7,465 nucleotides of DNA from Actinomycetota bacterium (GTDB lineage Bacteria > Actinomycetota > Acidimicrobiia > Acidimicrobiales > Ilumatobacteraceae): positions 1-7,465 of the forward strand of contig VGBY01000048.1 of NCBI GenBank assembly GCA_016870295.1, read 5' to 3'. Position numbers and translations under genes: made by a program. The notes below the pieces were generated by a model that saw nothing but the letters and a program-made list of their open reading frames with translations, was not told the origin of the DNA and did no database searches. This document shows positions 6,132-7,465 of the stretch, piece after piece; the stretch's first letter is position 1; each line of letters opens with the position of its first letter.

Positions 6132-7465
6132 ATGGCGTTGCATGTAAAGCCGGGTTCGGCGTGGGCCGACTTCCACGCACGGGCTCGCGCAGCCGCACCC
6201 GAGGCGTTTGAAGCGCAGGCGTTGCGCAACTTGATCGGCGGTGAGTGGGTGAGCGGTGGCACCACACGCCCGCATACGGTGCCCGTTGACGGCTCACACA
6301 TCGTTGGCGCACCGGTGATCACCTCAGCCGAAGCACATCGGGCCATGTCATTGGCAGTGAAGCAAGACAAGGAGTGGTCGAAAGTGCCACTCGACGAACG
6401 CATGTCGCGCGTGAAGAAGGCAGTCTCACTGCTACGCGAACAACGCGACATCGTCGCTGGCTTGCTGATGTGGGAAATCGGCAAACCGTGGAAACTTGCC
6501 TGCGACGACATCGACCGCTGTCTTGACGGTGTCGAGTGGTATCTCACGCAGATTGAGCGACAGTTGGCTGACCGTGTTCCGCTCGAAGGTCCGGTGTCGA
6601 ACATTGCGTCGTGGAACTATCCGCTCAGCGTGCTTGTGCATGCCGAGCTGGTGCAATTGTTGGCCGGTAACGCGGTGGTGGCAAAGACGCCGACGCAAGG
6701 CGGCTTTCATGCGCTCACGCTCGCGCATGCGATGATGGCCCGCGCCGGTCTTCCCGCAACGCTGGTGTCGGGCAGTGGTGCCGAACTCAGCGAGGCACTG
6801 ATCAGCACACCCGAACTCGGCGCATTGGTGTTCGTCGGTGGTCGCACCAACGGCCGCAAGGTGGCAACACGTCTCGCCGACCTGCGCAAGCGCCACGTGC
6901 TCGAGCAGGAGGGTCTCAACGCCTGGGGTGTCTGGAACTTCTCGCAGTGGAAAGACCTTGGCGGGCACGTGAAGAAGGGTTTTGCCTATGCCAAGCAGCG
7001 CTGCACGGCGTACCCGCGGTATGTGGTGCAGCGCCGACTGCTGCCCGATTTTCTCGAGATGTACTACCCCGCGGTGGCGTCGCTGAAATTTGGGCATCCG
7101 TGCGCGGTGGAAAACGACGATGATCAATTGCCCGATCTTGATTTCGGCCCGGTGATTCAGCGGTCGAAGGCGGAGAACCTCGTCGCGCAGTTCGAGGAGG
7201 CAATCAGCACCGGCGGGATTCCGTTGTTGCACGCCAACCTGTCGCGCGGGCGATTCATCGCCGGCCAAGACACTTCTGCCTATGTGGCACCAGCGTGCGT
7301 GCTCGAACCACCGTCGGCCTGGTCGTTGCACCACGCCGAGCCGTTCGGGCCGATTGACTCCATCGTCGTCGTGGATACGGAAGCGGAATTCCTCAGCGCG
7401 ATGAACGCATCCAACGGCTCGCTCGTTGCGTCGGTCGCCACGGATGACCTCGACTTTGCCGAGCG
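6132..7465 (+). CDS. NAD(P)-dependent aldehyde dehydrogenase family protein (C-terminal end beyond the right edge)
   Basis: The frame is open from ATG 6132 to the edge, giving 444 residues of an expected 480-500 or so. Aldehyde dehydrogenase landmarks appear in order. SWNYP has Asn162, and GNAVVAKTPTQ has the cofactor-binding Lys185. FVGGRTNGRKVA (234-245) is the dinucleotide loop, LEQEGLN has the probable general base Glu258, KQRCTAYPR has catalytic Cys291, and AEPFGPI has Glu403. The Glu-to-Cys spacing of 33 is normal for the superfamily. The usual ELGGKN motif is changed to EQEGLN, and the stretch between the Cys and GPVI is rich in Asp. This suggests a divergent subfamily whose aldehyde I cannot name. 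It starts 3 bases after the putA stop with no visible Shine-Dalgarno sequence, which points to translational coupling. An in-frame TTG at 6129 is an alternative start. The C-terminal PFGG-like segment is outside the window. Confidence 0.92.
   Translation, partial: MALHVKPGSAWADFHARARAAAPEAFEAQALRNLIGGEWVSGGTTRPHTVPVDGSHIVGAPVITSAEAHRAMSLAVKQDKEWSKVPLDERMSRVKKAVSLLREQRDIVAGLLMWEIGKPWKLACDDIDRCLDGVEWYLTQIERQLADRVPLEGPVSNIASWNYPLSVLVHAELVQLLAGNAVVAKTPTQGGFHALTLAHAMMARAGLPATLVSGSGAELSEALISTPELGALVFVGGRTNGRKVATRLADLRKRHVLEQEGLNAWGVWNFSQWKDLGGHVKKGFAYAKQRCTAYPRYVVQRRLLPDFLEMYYPAVASLKFGHPCAVENDDDQLPDLDFGPVIQRSKAENLVAQFEEAISTGGIPLLHANLSRGRFIAGQDTSAYVAPACVLEPPSAWSLHHAEPFGPIDSIVVVDTEAEFLSAMNASNGSLVASVATDDLDFAE

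Noticed and set aside
6432..7334. A 300-codon open frame on the minus strand, antisense to the aldehyde dehydrogenase.
   Set aside because: It lies entirely within a well-supported gene, its Arg/His/Gln-rich translation matches no fold I recognise, and long antisense frames are expected from this GC-rich codon bias.

Overview
The window reads as an ordinary chromosomal stretch from a moderately GC-rich (about 60% by eye) actinobacterium. The Fur protein, the DUF2867-type SDR protein and the PutA architecture most resemble those of Acidimicrobiia or related Actinobacteria. That placement is an inference from remembered protein style, not from a search. There are no mobile elements, RNA genes, CRISPR arrays or phage genes. 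Coding density is very high: six genes, the first and last cut by the window edges, with gaps of 57 bases or less.

Layout: two gene sets diverge from a 57-base promoter region (1264-1320). Leftward, on the minus strand, a Fur-family metalloregulator (820-1263) is followed after 12 bases by a nucleoside 2-deoxyribosyltransferase-like protein (370-807). After 33 more bases comes the N-terminal part of a HAD-superfamily hydrolase resembling 2-haloacid dehalogenases (1-336, cut). Rightward, on the plus strand, an NAD(P)-binding SDR/DUF2867 protein (1321-2835) abuts a bifunctional proline dehydrogenase/L-glutamate-gamma-semialdehyde dehydrogenase, PutA (2838-6128). A second, stand-alone aldehyde dehydrogenase follows after 3 bases (6132 to the right edge, cut).

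Function: the rightward set centres on proline catabolism. PutA oxidises proline to glutamate in two steps inside one polypeptide. The following aldehyde dehydrogenase would handle some other aldehyde, since PutA already carries an apparently intact aldehyde dehydrogenase site. The role of the SDR/DUF2867 protein is unknown. The leftward set couples a metal-responsive regulator to two small enzymes that could act in nucleoside or nucleotide turnover; this link rests on gene order only.

The most useful structural observation is that both divergent starts (ATG at 1263 minus, GTG at 1321 plus) have a TANNNT hexamer exactly 7 bases upstream. This suggests a pair of mirror-image leaderless promoters. 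Nothing here stands out as a wholly new system. The points worth a second look are the promoter arrangement, the tandem aldehyde dehydrogenase with a diverged active-site motif, and the Fur/deoxyribosyltransferase/HAD gene set.
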